Assembly: GCF_000204055.1 (NCBI RefSeq) | Contig: NW_006768768.1 | Location: 808,071-872,070, forward strand | Direction: 5' to 3' | Length of the DNA stretch: 64,000 bases | DNA from: Melampsora larici-populina 98AG31 | Lineage: Eukaryota; Basidiomycota; Pucciniomycetes; Pucciniales; Melampsoraceae | Shown here: piece after piece, positions 37,043 to 48,110 of the stretch | Layout of the letters: each line of letters begins with the position of its first letter | How positions within the stretch are numbered: the stretch's first letter is position 1 | The notes under the pieces: generated by a model | The model's database searches: none | What the model was told of the DNA's origin: nothing | What the model saw: only the letters and a program-made list of their open reading frames with translations | Translations under genes and position numbers: made by a program

Positions 37043-37384
37043 TTGCATGATGAATCTCTTTTTATCAACCAGCAAAAATGCCATAACCATTGTCAATCAT
37101 ACAAGATGACAACAATCAGCTCACCATACCAAAAGAATAAAGTAAAGCAATCTGTTACAATATGAAGTCACTAAGATATGCAGCCACAACATGGGGGCTC
37201 TTGATGGTCCATTACTTACACATTGATCAATTCATACTCAGGGTGAGCACTGATTGCTGAATGAACTGGTGTGCAGAGTCATGTGCCCAAGACCAGGATG
37301 ACAGGAAGGATTGAGAGCATCAAATCCATGTCTGATTTCTTTACCTGAGTACTATGAAACCATTGGGTGCACTATGTAATGAAG
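37043..37384. other. Non-coding stretch
   Basis: Right flank of hAT 2 up to the LTR-like repeat. Nothing identifiable. Confidence 0.35.
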
Positions 37385-37810
37385 TGATGCAGATAGAAAT
37401 CTACGCAACAAACTGGACAGACAGGTTGATGTGGAGTTTTGTAAGAAACTCAAAAGAAGACAAACAGGTGGAATGAAGTTCTATGCCTTACTTGCAACAC
37501 AGCAGGGTAGATAAAGTGTGGTAGGGAAGAAAAAATCCAACACAACAGAATGAGTGCTGTCTGGTGAAGATAAGAACTGGATGAGGAGAAAAATTCAAAG
37601 GACCTACTCTTAATTAAGCTTTCAGTTCCACATGGTGAGGGAGGAAACTGGAGCTTGAGAGAGGAAAGTATATAAGATAGAACTGCACACAAAAATTATG
37701 CCACAAAACATAACCACTGGATCACTAGCACACATACACAATGAGCAATTGGCACATCCATCATCAAAGTCTTGCCATGATGAACTTGACCACCATAACA
37801 CTACCAATTC
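37385..37810. repeat. LTR-like repeat, copy 2
   Basis: Colinear, diverged copy of 22910-23440, same orientation, with TATATAAGA at about 37670. In both cases a tRNA-Ala locus in the opposite orientation follows (about 190 and 760 bp further right). No internal retroelement genes adjoin. Ends are approximate. Confidence 0.5.
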
Positions 37811-38568
37811 AATTTACACCACTTTATCACAACACAATATATTGTTGTTCTATCATACCCATTGTAATCCAAAAGTGTTCAAAACCTCTGATTGAGACCC
37901 AAATTCAAACTCTGTTCTCTCATTTAGGTCTCAAGATCTTGAGGTCCTAAGGCTATATTCAATACACTTGCAATCGGTTTCTTTCTGAAAGTTGATTTTT
38001 TGACTCATAAAATGAATTATTTTCAAAAAGTTGACACTATATTTGAATTTCTCATTCAGGGGGTCATTGAGGATATAAGTATGAAGGAAGTAGAATGAGT
38101 TATAGACAATTCTGGTACCTAAATACCATTTTGATCAATTTTTCAGATGAGTCTATGGTGGAATCTATTTGAGGGTTTTGAAATTCCCTAGCAGTTTGAT
38201 GCATTTTTGTGTGTCAAGTCACAACCATACAGGCACAGTGATGAGAACACACCACTGCTTGGAACTGTATACTAGTCATGATTCAATTCAAATCCCTTCA
38301 ACACTCAAGTTCACATATCAAACAGCTTTTATACAATCAATTATGGTCCTCAAATTCAACATACAAGAATCCTAGCTTGGCACACACAATGTTTTTTCTG
38401 GATTGATGCAAAGTCCACAACCAGGTCCATACTTTGGAGTATTTTGAAGGAGTTTTAAACACCATTCCATTTCACCAAAAAACTGTTTGCTTGACACAGC
38501 CCAACGAGGTTTTTTCACGACTAAACTTTGAGAAGTGCTTGGAACAAAGCAGTAAGATACAGGCAATG
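37811..38568. other. Non-coding stretch before split tRNA 2
   Basis: No gene or repeat partner supported. Confidence 0.35.
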
Positions 38569-40662
38569 TGGAGTACCTGGGAATCGAACCCAGCGCCTCT
38601 CGCAACCCCACAGAGGAAGATGCTAAGCGAGCGCTCTCACCACGTGCATTGTACAGCTGTCGCAGCATTTGTTACTACGCGCTGACGTATACAGTGTTCC
38701 TCGGTTTGCGACAGCTGTGAGAATATTTGCGACAGCTGTGAGTTTTTTGCGACAGCGTCACAATTTGTGCGATAGGGTGTCGCACGGGCTGTCGCATACA
38801 AGTCTTCGGCGCTTGACGCCCATCCAGCCACATCCCCTCTCTCCGCTCGTTTCTGCTCAATGGTTGATTTCGCGCCAATATCCCTATATGAGCTAAGGTA
38901 CAATGGAGGATACCACTCAAATGAAAGTTTTAGGGACACAATCTGAAAATCTCCATAGCACATCTTGTAGAAGGGTACGAAATTTTGTATTTTCAAACCT
39001 GATCAGATCCACAACTATCAATAAAGTCCGTGGCCATATTGATGAAGGTCACAAAGAGTAAAAATTCTTTGGGTTTCTCAAGACACGAACCAATCAATAC
39101 ACGGCAGTCCGTTCAACATTGAGAAATTGAATGATATTCTTGAGTTTTTCAAGCACAAAACATCAACTGATAGCCGGTTTCTTGTGATGTTTACTTACAC
39201 TATTACCTTCTCCGCTTCTTGAAGTGGTTACGGTTTTCGAGTGTCCCATAACAAACTCATACACAGTCAATTGATTGGATTTTATGATGTCAAGTAAAGT
39301 GAATCGCTGTTTCCTTTCCTCGCATTGTTCCCAAAATGTTGAGATTTTTGCTTTGGTCTTCATTTGTACTCGTTCTTATGTATGTTCAACAATAGAAATG
39401 AATGATGATCGATTAGATTTGTTTTCATATGTCAATTTCTATTGTTATCTTTAAAGTATTCCTCATTCAAAGCCATCTTCTATTTGGATTGTAGTGTTTT
39501 AAAATTGATCATAATCATTGTGATAATGATTGGTAGCACTGTTTGAATCTTTCATTCGATTTGATTCGATCATCAGATGTCCATCAAGCGTACAAAATCG
39601 GTCTCATATCTGTATTGCTCTTTTCATTTTGATGTTGTTTGATACAAAAGAAAAGCACCCGTGGAAAGACTTTTATTTGGCCTTCACGTGTATCAACTCA
39701 AATATATTGTCTTTACAACAAGATTTGGTCAAAAAAGTAGACATCGAATCAAAGGAGACTTTCAGAGGTATCACGGACAAAGGGCGAGATTGCTGAGCTT
39801 TCTTTTGCGTCTTTCCAGATGAGGAGATTTGGATAGATGTGATTCGATTGTTCTTCTTTTTTCAAACCCTGAATCAGTGGAACAATACTATTACAAGCCA
39901 ATTCAATCAATTTAACATCTCTATATCAAGGTTCAGAAAATACTTTCAAAATTGACATACTTTTTGTCTCCAATATGTAGACTACGACGCGCGGGAGTCG
40001 CCTGCAAAAATTGAAAGATTGAGAAATAAGCCATATGGATTTATCAAAGATGAAAATCGATCAGAAATTCACCGCAGTCGCATTCGCTGGAGAATCAGCC
40101 GCTGGTACCTACATCGCATAAGTACAAAAGACGTGGTCAGTGAGCTCCGAGTCCTTCAACGTTAGCTGAGTAGGAGTAAATCATTTACAGAAGTGGTATC
40201 AATAGGGCTTATCTACAATATCCTTGAAAAGAAATGAGATGTGTTGTATTGAAAAGATCGAGAACAAAGTATTGAATTTGTAGTTACAAAGCTATGATTT
40301 TTTGGGGATGAGATGATTACATCTACAAGTGTTGGACTCTACCCGTTTCCAGTCTTTCAGCCCATTGGGCAACCTCTTCATGTTGAGGAATGAGACTTCA
40401 AGTCTAGGTTGAGCTGAGTGCCCAAGAGGGAGAGTAGGGACTCGGGAGAGGCATAGAATCAGCTCGCCGCGCTGTCGCACAAGTTTGTCAAAGCTGTCGC
40501 ATGCGTTGTCGCATAGCTTGATCCCACTGTCGCATAGTCTATTTGACTGTCGCAAAGATTTGACAGGTGTCTCACACGCGGGAACAATGTATACGTCGGC
40601 CTGACGTAACAAATGGTGCGACACCTGTTTGCACGTGGTGTCTACCGATGAGCTAGAACCCC
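38569..40662 (-). pseudogene. Second tRNA-Ala(AGC) gene split by a transposon
   Basis: On the minus strand the 5' piece GGGGTTCTAGCTCATCGGT plus AGA (40662-40641) and the 3' piece AGAGCGCTCGCTTAGCA onward (38637-38569) rebuild a tRNA-Ala(AGC) with a 16-nt intron and the same B box and acceptor as the intact gene. A 2003-bp TIR element separates them after linear nucleotide 22, with AGA (TCT on plus) duplicated. The break lies in the A box, eight bases from the break in the other split tRNA. Confidence 0.87.
38638..40640. mobile_element. 2003-bp TIR element inserted in tRNA-Ala (CACCACGTGCA ends, TSD TCT)
   Basis: The inverted ends start CACCACGTGCA and remain alignable for about 60 bp (shared CATTTGTTAC and GACGTATACA blocks). 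TCT is duplicated at 38635-38637 and 40641-40643. Both subterminal zones carry dense GCTGTCGCA/TGCGACAGC words (38653-38800 and 40475-40560), as in the 913-bp element. The middle (about 39000-40250) has only short stop-interrupted frames; no transposase recognised. It is a larger relative of the element at 23706-24618. Confidence 0.82.
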
Positions 40663-41169
40663 CGATGACGTAATCGCAGTATTCGCCCGTGTAAAGCCCG
40701 ACCCGATTTCAGACACGGTACCAAGCTGTCTTGCCAAGGCTGTGGAATTAGCCCCGGTATGCCACATCATCTCATCGTTCATCACATCCATCCATGAGAT
40801 TGTTAGATATAAGTTATTGGTCTTCATCGGTACAACGATTTCCAGGCAGTAGAATGTGGATCAATCAGGAGGAATTGTTAAATAGAATTTCGATCTGATT
40901 TCAATAAACCCACATCATTTATGGCGTGCTTGACTGCTGAATGTTGACTAGAGATGCAATTCCACCTTGAAGATCAGATCGATGCAGACGAAAGACTCTG
41001 ACAAACTAGACTGCTGCCAAGCGTTATAAACGATACGGGTAATAACTACTGCGACGTCCTTGTCTTGAAAAAATCGATGTCATTTAACTTATACAATATA
41101 ATTCCACCTCATCTCAAGTTACTTATACAAAACACCTCTTCCATGCAATCTATTGGAGCCACCTCAACA
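40663..41169. other. Intergenic region
   Basis: Upstream flank of the split tRNA and 3' flank of the 41170 gene. Nothing else seen. Confidence 0.35.
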
Positions 41170-41797
41170 TCACCTAGTACTGAGTTCATCTTCATACAAA
41201 GACCTACTGTCGCCTTCAATTTGATCTTCACTAACTTCATCCGTATACCTAATTTCCTCACTCCCATCTTCATCTTGGATATGATTATCAAGATCTTCAA
41301 CATCTGCGTCTAAATCAATACCAGACATTTCATTTGAATCACTCATTCTTTCTTGACTTTCTTCTTCATTCCATCTAAACCTAATAGGACGCTCAACAGT
41401 AGTAGGAGTGGTATTAGTAGTAGGTTCTTCAAGTATTAATCCTGGTATAATTTGCATCGGACTATTTGTTCTTTCTGTTTCTGAACTTGGTTCTGATTCT
41501 GTATCCGTTTCATCTAATCTTTGTAGTTTTCCAATTGGAATAATATGATTTTTTCCAAATCCTGAAATATTCTCTAACTAAAAAATTGAAAAAAGGTTAA
41601 GAATCATCAGTCGAGAACTCAATTAGTATGCTGGATAGTTCATGAAGAAGAGTGGTTCGAACCTGGCGCCTATAAGCATTCTCTTCCTCAATCAAACTAT
41701 CTCTTTCGCGTTGAAGACGCATAGACATCGTTCCATTTAAAATCCTGTCCGCCTGCGTCAATCGCGCCTTGAGGTTCGAAGAATGTGCGTTACTCAT
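41170..41797 (-). CDS. Small acidic protein with N-terminal coiled coil, unknown function
   Basis: Exons 41797-41663 and 41577-41170 join in phase to 180 residues. The N-terminal 45 residues (RLTQADRILNGTMSMRLQRE then RDSLIEEENAYRRQ) look like a charged helix or coiled coil. A middle section LENISGFGKNHIIPIGKLQR is followed by a long acidic tail rich in D, E, S and T (for example MSGIDLDADVEDLDNHIQDE). No signal peptide or membrane segment. I do not recognise the family; the coiled coil plus acidic tail suggests a subunit of a complex. Only one intron supports the model, so confidence is moderate. Confidence 0.55.
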
Positions 41798-42650
41798 TTA
41801 CAAGAGGGTTGCGAAAGTCTGATCAGGTATTAAGGCGAGTGAGGCGAAGTAGTCTAAACAGATGACCTTGAAAGTTGAAAGACAACATACAAGGCGCGAA
41901 TGCTGGACTGAGTCTGTGTCAGTTTGAGCCCCGACTCGTTGCTCAAAGGGACGACCCCGATTGATTTTGCAAAACATACAGACACGTCCCTGTTTCTTTA
42001 TCTTTCTTGATACCTTCTAAATACACCTCACTTCGACTAGATGGCCAATCTTTCAAGTTATACTAGTCCATAAATTTTTCCTGATCAGTTTGTAAGCAAT
42101 AAAGACAAAAGCATTTTCTTAGAAAACAAAGGCCAGAGGCTGAATATGAATGACTTGAATGTTACGTTGGTGTCAAAAACGTAATTGGAATCCTGAACGG
42201 CCGGTTTGCATCCTTGCAAGAGATGTGATTGCAATTCAATGTAAAAGAAGATATAGAGTTCTTCTTGGACTGGGTTCATGTCTGCATCTTACTTCATAAC
42301 ATGCTGGCTCAATTAGGTGATTCTTGCAAGGGAGAGTATCAAGATGATATTTAGGAACCAATTGATGAGATGGCAGTGATGTGTCTATATATTGATGTAG
42401 AGGCAGAAAATTTTAATGCGGGTGATCTGTGATGTGAATTGGTGCATAATTATTTTGTAGCTTTGAATGATCACAAATAATTTCATTTTAACTTGTAAAT
42501 ACTGACAGTGTGTCTGATCAAGGTTGATGCTCCAATCAACGCACAAGCACAAACCAACACTACACAATGAGGAGGTTTGTGTGTTGTGGGTGATGTTACA
42601 GGGGCCTATGTTGTGTTGTAGTGTCTCCACAATGGTTCACAATTCCAAAA
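41798..42650. other. Intergenic region
   Basis: Promoter of the 41170 gene at its left; otherwise AT-rich, no gene supported. From about 42505 the DNA becomes rich in ACAACAC/GTGTTGT words that run into the hairpin below. Confidence 0.35.
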
Positions 42651-42680
42651 TGTTGTGTTGCTCTGAACTGCAACACAACA
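42651..42680. repeat. 11-bp perfect hairpin
   Basis: TGTTGTGTTGC and GCAACACAACA enclose an 8-nt loop. Similar words nearby (42609-42620, 42575-42590) make this a small cluster of GTTGTGT repeats. Confidence 0.6.
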
Positions 42681-43018
42681 CAGTCCAACATGTCCAAAAT
42701 GCAAAAATTTGCAAAATCTGAGGCTTTTGAGGACCTGGGAAGGCATCTCTGAAAACAGGTGATGTAAATTCTGGCTCACCACCCAGAGTTTCAACCCCCA
42801 TGTGATCCAGAGAAGTGAGTGACATTTCAAAAACATGTCTTTCCACCACATTCAAAGTGCTGACCCTGTGGATGCAGATCTGTGGGATTGCAGCAATGCC
42901 ACATAAAACCCAAGGGGTGTCAATGTGGGGTCAGCCCTGCACCTGTGGCATCACCTCTCTGCATTTAGTGTTAATTGTCAGACTTGGTAGGTTGGGCTGG
43001 GCAGCCTCTGTATTGTTA

Positions 43019-43203
43019 GACTCACACGGGAAACAAGATATGATTTTTCTGTGGGAAAACCCATCATATTCAACACAGCTTATGAGCCTAAATGTATTAT
43101 TTTGGCATTTTATCCTGCATTATTTCTGTGTTTTGGCTCAGAAACTGCATTAAATGTGACCAGTCTTCCCACAGGAAAATGATGTCTTGTTTCCTGTGTG
43201 AGC
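43019..43203. repeat. Small inverted-repeat element
   Basis: About 40 bp at 43019-43058 (CTCACACGGGAAACAAGA...CTGTGGGA) is inverted at 43165-43203 with a few mismatches; the 106-bp interior is AT-rich. It is probably a MITE; no target duplication was established. Confidence 0.5.
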
Positions 43204-43869
43204 CATCTCCTTTGTCAAATCTGGAATTCCAGGATGTGGTTGTGTGTAGTGGTACTAGGCAGGCATTCTGGGATCCAGAGCTCTTGTTTTGCTGGTCTAT
43301 ACTAACAAGTTTTTTGTAATTTTTTATTCACGTATCTTGATAATCTTTGTTTTGCTTTATTTATTGATCATTTTTTGTAAATATCAAAAAATGGTACAAA
43401 GCGATTTATAGTTTTATTGATTTCAAACCAACCTAAGACTAAATGCTTATGTTCACAAAAACATCCACAACTTTTGTTTTGAAAAACGTTTAAAAGTCTT
43501 TAGCTTTGAAAACCAAAAAAACAGCTTTGGATTTGATTACAAACTGGCTTGATTACATTTACTTCTGGATTAAAAACTTGCTTGCTCATTTTTTCAATAC
43601 AGCTTTTTTTATGTTGAGATCTCAACCTGCTACTCTGAATCATGATTTTCTTTCACTAAAATCATGGCATTGGGTTTAAATTGGAAGAGTATAGTCTGAT
43701 CAATCAAAAGCAATGTGATTGTCAGACAAATCTAGAGAAGAAATACAAACTATGACTGATCTATAAAGTGCTAGGAAACATCAATTGGATGTATGCATTA
43801 GTTTCTTCAATTGACATCCCACATTTACAGAACTTTTTCATTGGCTTTGGCTGATCTTTTCTTTATTCT

Positions 43870-44710
43870 TCAGCTGGTTCAGCTGCAGCAAGATTCAAAT
43901 CACATGTACATTGAGCTTTGGCAACATGAGCTTCATGTTCCAAGTCCTCTGGCTTCATCTTAGCCATTCAAGCAGTTTCCAAGCCAAATACTTCTCTTTG
44001 CCAACTAACTTGCTTTTCTTGAAGTTCTTTTTATTCTTTTTTTCTTATCTTTTCATTAGAAATAGGATTTATGATTTTTAAGACTCAATCATTGTGTTTG
44101 CCACTGGCTTTGTACATCAAACATTGTCCTCATTCACAGGTGGCATGGGTTTCAATGGTAGATTTACAATGGCCTTTGAAGCCTCTGTAACCTTTTCAGT
44201 TTTTTGGGTTTTTGGTTTTGGAGTGGATCAAGAGTTTAGGTCTACTTCTTCTTTGATTTGTTCCTCCAAATCATTGAACTAGGATTGTACCTTTGCCTTA
44301 GTCTTGATGCTTTGCTGAGGAGAAGGAGGTTATTGATTGAGCTGTGTGTCAGTTGGCTCATCAATGCCTTTTTGAAAAGGCAGGTGATTCAGCATTTAAG
44401 AAGGGTTCTGTGTAATCCATGAGTTTCTGATCCTCATTTTGATCCTCAATTTTAGCTTCCTTCAAAGTAGGTTGAGCCGATTACTTTTTTATTTCAATTT
44501 TTTCATCATTTTCAGCTACCTTCAACTTGGCTTTTTGTGATTCAATTTCTTCAATGAGGCTGGCTTCCTTCACAACTGAAGCCAAGGACATGCTATTTTT
44601 TCATCTTCAGAGGATTCAATCACAATTTTGCATCACAATTTTGCAATTCAAGCTAATCTTAAAATCCACACTTTCTCTCTTCTCTGCAACCATGAAAAAA
44701 CCTTCAACTC
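43870..44710 (-). pseudogene. Decayed Lys/Glu/Pro-rich coding remnant
   Basis: On the minus strand a frame reads FNDLEEQIKEEVDLNS, stop, STPKPKTQKTEKVTEASKAI, VNLPLKPMPPV, with several stops over about 800 bp. Codon-like composition and low-complexity charged residues suggest a former gene or transposon protein. Family not recognised. Confidence 0.3.
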
Positions 44711-45000
44711 AATCCTTATGAATTAATCCCATGTCAATCTTATTCCAATAAACTTTAATGTCAGTACATTCACTCTTAATCAAATTCCAATATGTTTCAA
44801 AACACTCAATTACCATCAAGTGATAATCTGTTCGAAGAATTTGTATAGTTGCTAGTGCCAAGAAGCGTGTAATTTTGGACCGGATATCTTGAAAGTGTAA
44901 TCATTTTTGTATTTCATTTTTGTGTGGTGTGGTGATATACAAAAATCAATCAATTCAGCCCATATATGCAATAAAAATCACAATCATTAGTTTGCCCATG

Positions 45001-47480
45001 CATCAAGCACACTCAAGAAAGTCCCAGGATGATCAACAGTTCCAACAGAGAAAGCAAGTCAAATTTGACCCACCCAAGCCTTGGCGCAATCTACCCAGCA
45101 ATTTGAATCCGGCCTCTGATAGCAAATTGAGTTTATTGTCTCTCTCCAATTCTGAATCAGACTTCATCTCGTCATCTGCCTTGGACAGCAAGATTTGGTG
45201 GAATCTTTCTGAATCCAGCTTAACGTCTCTCTCTGACTCTGATTCAAACTCACTTTCCGGCTCTCACACATGTGATTTCAATAATCATTCTCATCCGGTT
45301 GTGCAAGAAGATCAAAGTGTCATTTCATCACCTGTCAAGACAGAATTTCAAATTAATGCTATTGAACAACAACACAAGGAACTCTTGGATGCCATTGCAG
45401 ATGCTTCATCTTATTCCAAAGCACACACAAAGTTGATTACTATTGCTATCAAAGATTTTGACAGACTTGGACTCATACGCGAGTTCAACAACATTCAACA
45501 AAGGCTTAACCTCACCAACCCAAAGCCTTGTGCAATGCAGGCATCTTTTGAAACAGTTGCCTCCTACCGTGTTTGCCAAGAGGATCCACCGGAAGATGGA
45601 AGTGGAAAGCGCCTGGCTGCTAGAATCCGATCTGACACAGCTCACATCATCAAAGAACACTGTCTTTCAATCAATCATTGTGGACTAAAGTCTCCTCACC
45701 CTTCAATTCTAGACAATTTAGAAGTTCTCAAGTCAATCACTGACTGGATTGCAGATCGGCTGGTCAGTCAGGTGATTTTTTTTGTCTTTCATCTTCTTGT
45801 TTACTTCCGTTACTAAAGCAAACCAATCTCTCCGTTTCTGTCCCTTAAGTTTTCACCAGCTAAACTAGCCCACTTTGTAAATATCAAACTCCTCCCGAAC
45901 TACAAAGAGTATCCAAACACTATATCCATCCCGACTGCCAACAAGTGGATGCACCAAATGGGTGTTCATGTTCAAGAGTATAAGAAATCTTTATACTATG
46001 ATGGTCACAAACATGCAGATGTTGTCATCTATCGGAAACAATTCTTTAAAGAGATTAATGAACTATGCAAACACCAACATCGGTATGTTGGAGATATGAT
46101 GGACCAGCTAGAATATGCAGAAATAAAAGATGGAGCTCAAGAAATCATTCAAATCTATCATGATGAATCAACAATTCATACAAATGAGCAATCTCAAACT
46201 GCCTGGATGACAGACAAGGATTGTGCGCTCCATACAAAAAGTATTGGCAAGTTGATACACATCTCGGATTTTGTCTGTCTTCCAACTGTTTTACTTGTCC
46301 TACAGGCAGATTCAAAGTTGGACCTTCCTTTCAAAGATGCTGTGGTTACAATATATCCTGGAGCTAAGGGGGAAGCATGGTGGGATTGCAAGCAACTCAT
46401 TGACCAGATTGTCACTCAAGCCATTCCTATTTTCAGTCACAATCATCCAACATCCCAAGCTTGCTTTATCTTTGATTACTCAGCTGCTCATGAATCATTT
46501 GCCTTGGACGCCCTTCAGCTTTCAAAGATGAATTTCAAACCCGGAGGTTCAAAGCCAAAACTTTGAGACACTGTCATACCTTCTGACAACCCAAATATCC
46601 CGGCCAAGCTTTGTGGAAAGGTCCAACATATGAATTTCCCATTGGACTAGATTGACTCAACCCCTCAAAGAAGTGAAAAGGTGGACAGATTATTGAAAAG
46701 GAAAACCTTGCTGGTAAGCCAAAGGGAGTCGGGCAAGTGCTGATTGAACGTGGATTGTGGGATCATTACAATAAGATACGGGCTACAAGGGGTGAAAAAG
46801 AGATGGGATTAAAGTGTAATGAGTGCAAGAAGACTGGATGTGCCAAAGATAAGATTGGTCGAGCTGAGTGCCTACTTTGACATGCCGAAGTCCCTTCAAA
46901 AGAGGATCACTCAAATCCTCAGGATGCTTTACCCAAAGTTGACATTCCAGGTTGCTGTGCTCACAAGGTATTATCAACACAATCTGACTTCGCGACCAAG
47001 AAGCCATTGCTTCAGCAGGTGATTGAGGATGCAGGCCACATATGTAAATTTCTTCCAAAATTTCATTGTGAGCTCAATCCTATTGAGCTCCTGTGGTGTT
47101 ACATCAAAACAGGTTTGTTTTTTATTGCTACTTTTGGGATTTTTTTCTAAACTCAGCTGATGATGATCAAATTAGCCTATCAAAACCATAGATTTGAATG
47201 CACAAATCTTCAAGAGGCAAAGGATTTATTCAAAAGGATCAGGAAAACCTGTCTTCTTGCAACTATCCGTCGCTTCTTTCGCCACGCTGATGGAAAGATG
47301 CTTGATCTTATGTATGTTCCTCTTGGCTCGATTTCAAAAGTTTTCTTTGCTGAATCTGACTTTTTTGATGTTCACAGAGAGGCTATGAAAGCCCAACCTG
47401 GCCCCAACCCCAAAACTCAGCTTTACAAGTCTCATCAAGTAGTTTCACTCGAATTGGAAACTGATGCAAATTCAAAAATG
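45001..47480 (+). pseudogene. DDE transposase (Tc1/mariner-IS630-like), decayed
   Basis: Exon 1 (45001-45771) encodes a Ser-rich N-terminus and helical region; exon 2 starts at 45850 (FSPAKLAHFVNIKLLPNYKE). The core shows the presumed catalytic acids: IYHDEST (Asp at 46162-46164), CFIFDYSAAHESF (Asp at 46474-46476) and KFHCELNPIELLW (Glu at 47085-47087). Between the last two is a Cys-rich insert (LKCNECKKTGC). A further exon after the acceptor at 47186 gives AYQNHRFECTNLQEAKDLF and ATIRRFFRHADGKM, the usual tail. A TGA at 46564-46566 stands where the family has Arg (KPGGSKPKL-stop-DT), and further stops plus a frameshift follow around 46650-46870. It is a dead copy of a family common in basidiomycetes; superfamily placement is by motif only. 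Confidence 0.75.
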
Positions 47481-47825
47481 ATTTTTTTTTCCCTTTTTTT
47501 TTGTATTTCAATCAAACATGTACATTTTCTTTCCATTTTTGGACTGCATACTTATTGTATCATCAGCAATTCATAAAATATTTACTCTTCAATTTTTATC
47601 AAGAATTACACTTTTTGGAGGCCGATTTGTAGAGCTGTAGAACCTAAGTAAAACAAGAATATGTAATATTCATGTTCTGATTGCATTTCCTGATTGCCAC
47701 TGATGCAAGGATGCCAACAGTATCCTCGGCTCCCAAATCGAGTGAGTTTTGTGGCTTGGCATCGATTTTACAGAAATTATCCGCTTGGTCCGAGATTACA
47801 CGCTTCTCGGGACTAGCAACTTACA

Positions 47826-48110
47826 TCACGCTCACACCCGGCAGCCTTGTCGGGGCCCAGGGCGTGGCCAGGGCCATGGCCTAGCATGGTGTGGCCCAAT
47901 GTGGCCTTCCATCCAAAGAACCTCAGATCTGCTTTTTTGGTCGCCATTCCCTGCTTAAGACCATCTTTAGGGGGACTTTGACTGAATTCCATGCCTGTTG
48001 AAGGCTATGAAGGGGTCCGTGTGTGGGCCACGGTGTGGCCTAAGCCCTGGCCCTTGCCATGTGCCCCTCCAGGGCGCCTCGTGGCTTTGTGGCACCGGGT
48101 GTGAGCGTGA
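47826..48110. mobile_element. 285-bp GC-rich TIR element
   Basis: TCACGCTCACACCCGG at 47826-47841 is exactly inverted at 48095-48110. The interior is GC-rich with GTGGCC/GGCCAC words, unlike its AT-rich surroundings. Flanks (aacttaca, actataca) agree at 5 of 8 positions, too little to call a target duplication. It resembles a hAT-type MITE. Confidence 0.65.

Noticed and set aside
41651..41700. GGTTCGAACC B-box-like word near 41656
   Set aside because: It lies at the intron donor of the small acidic protein gene, with no A box, anticodon arm or acceptor pairing at tRNA distances.
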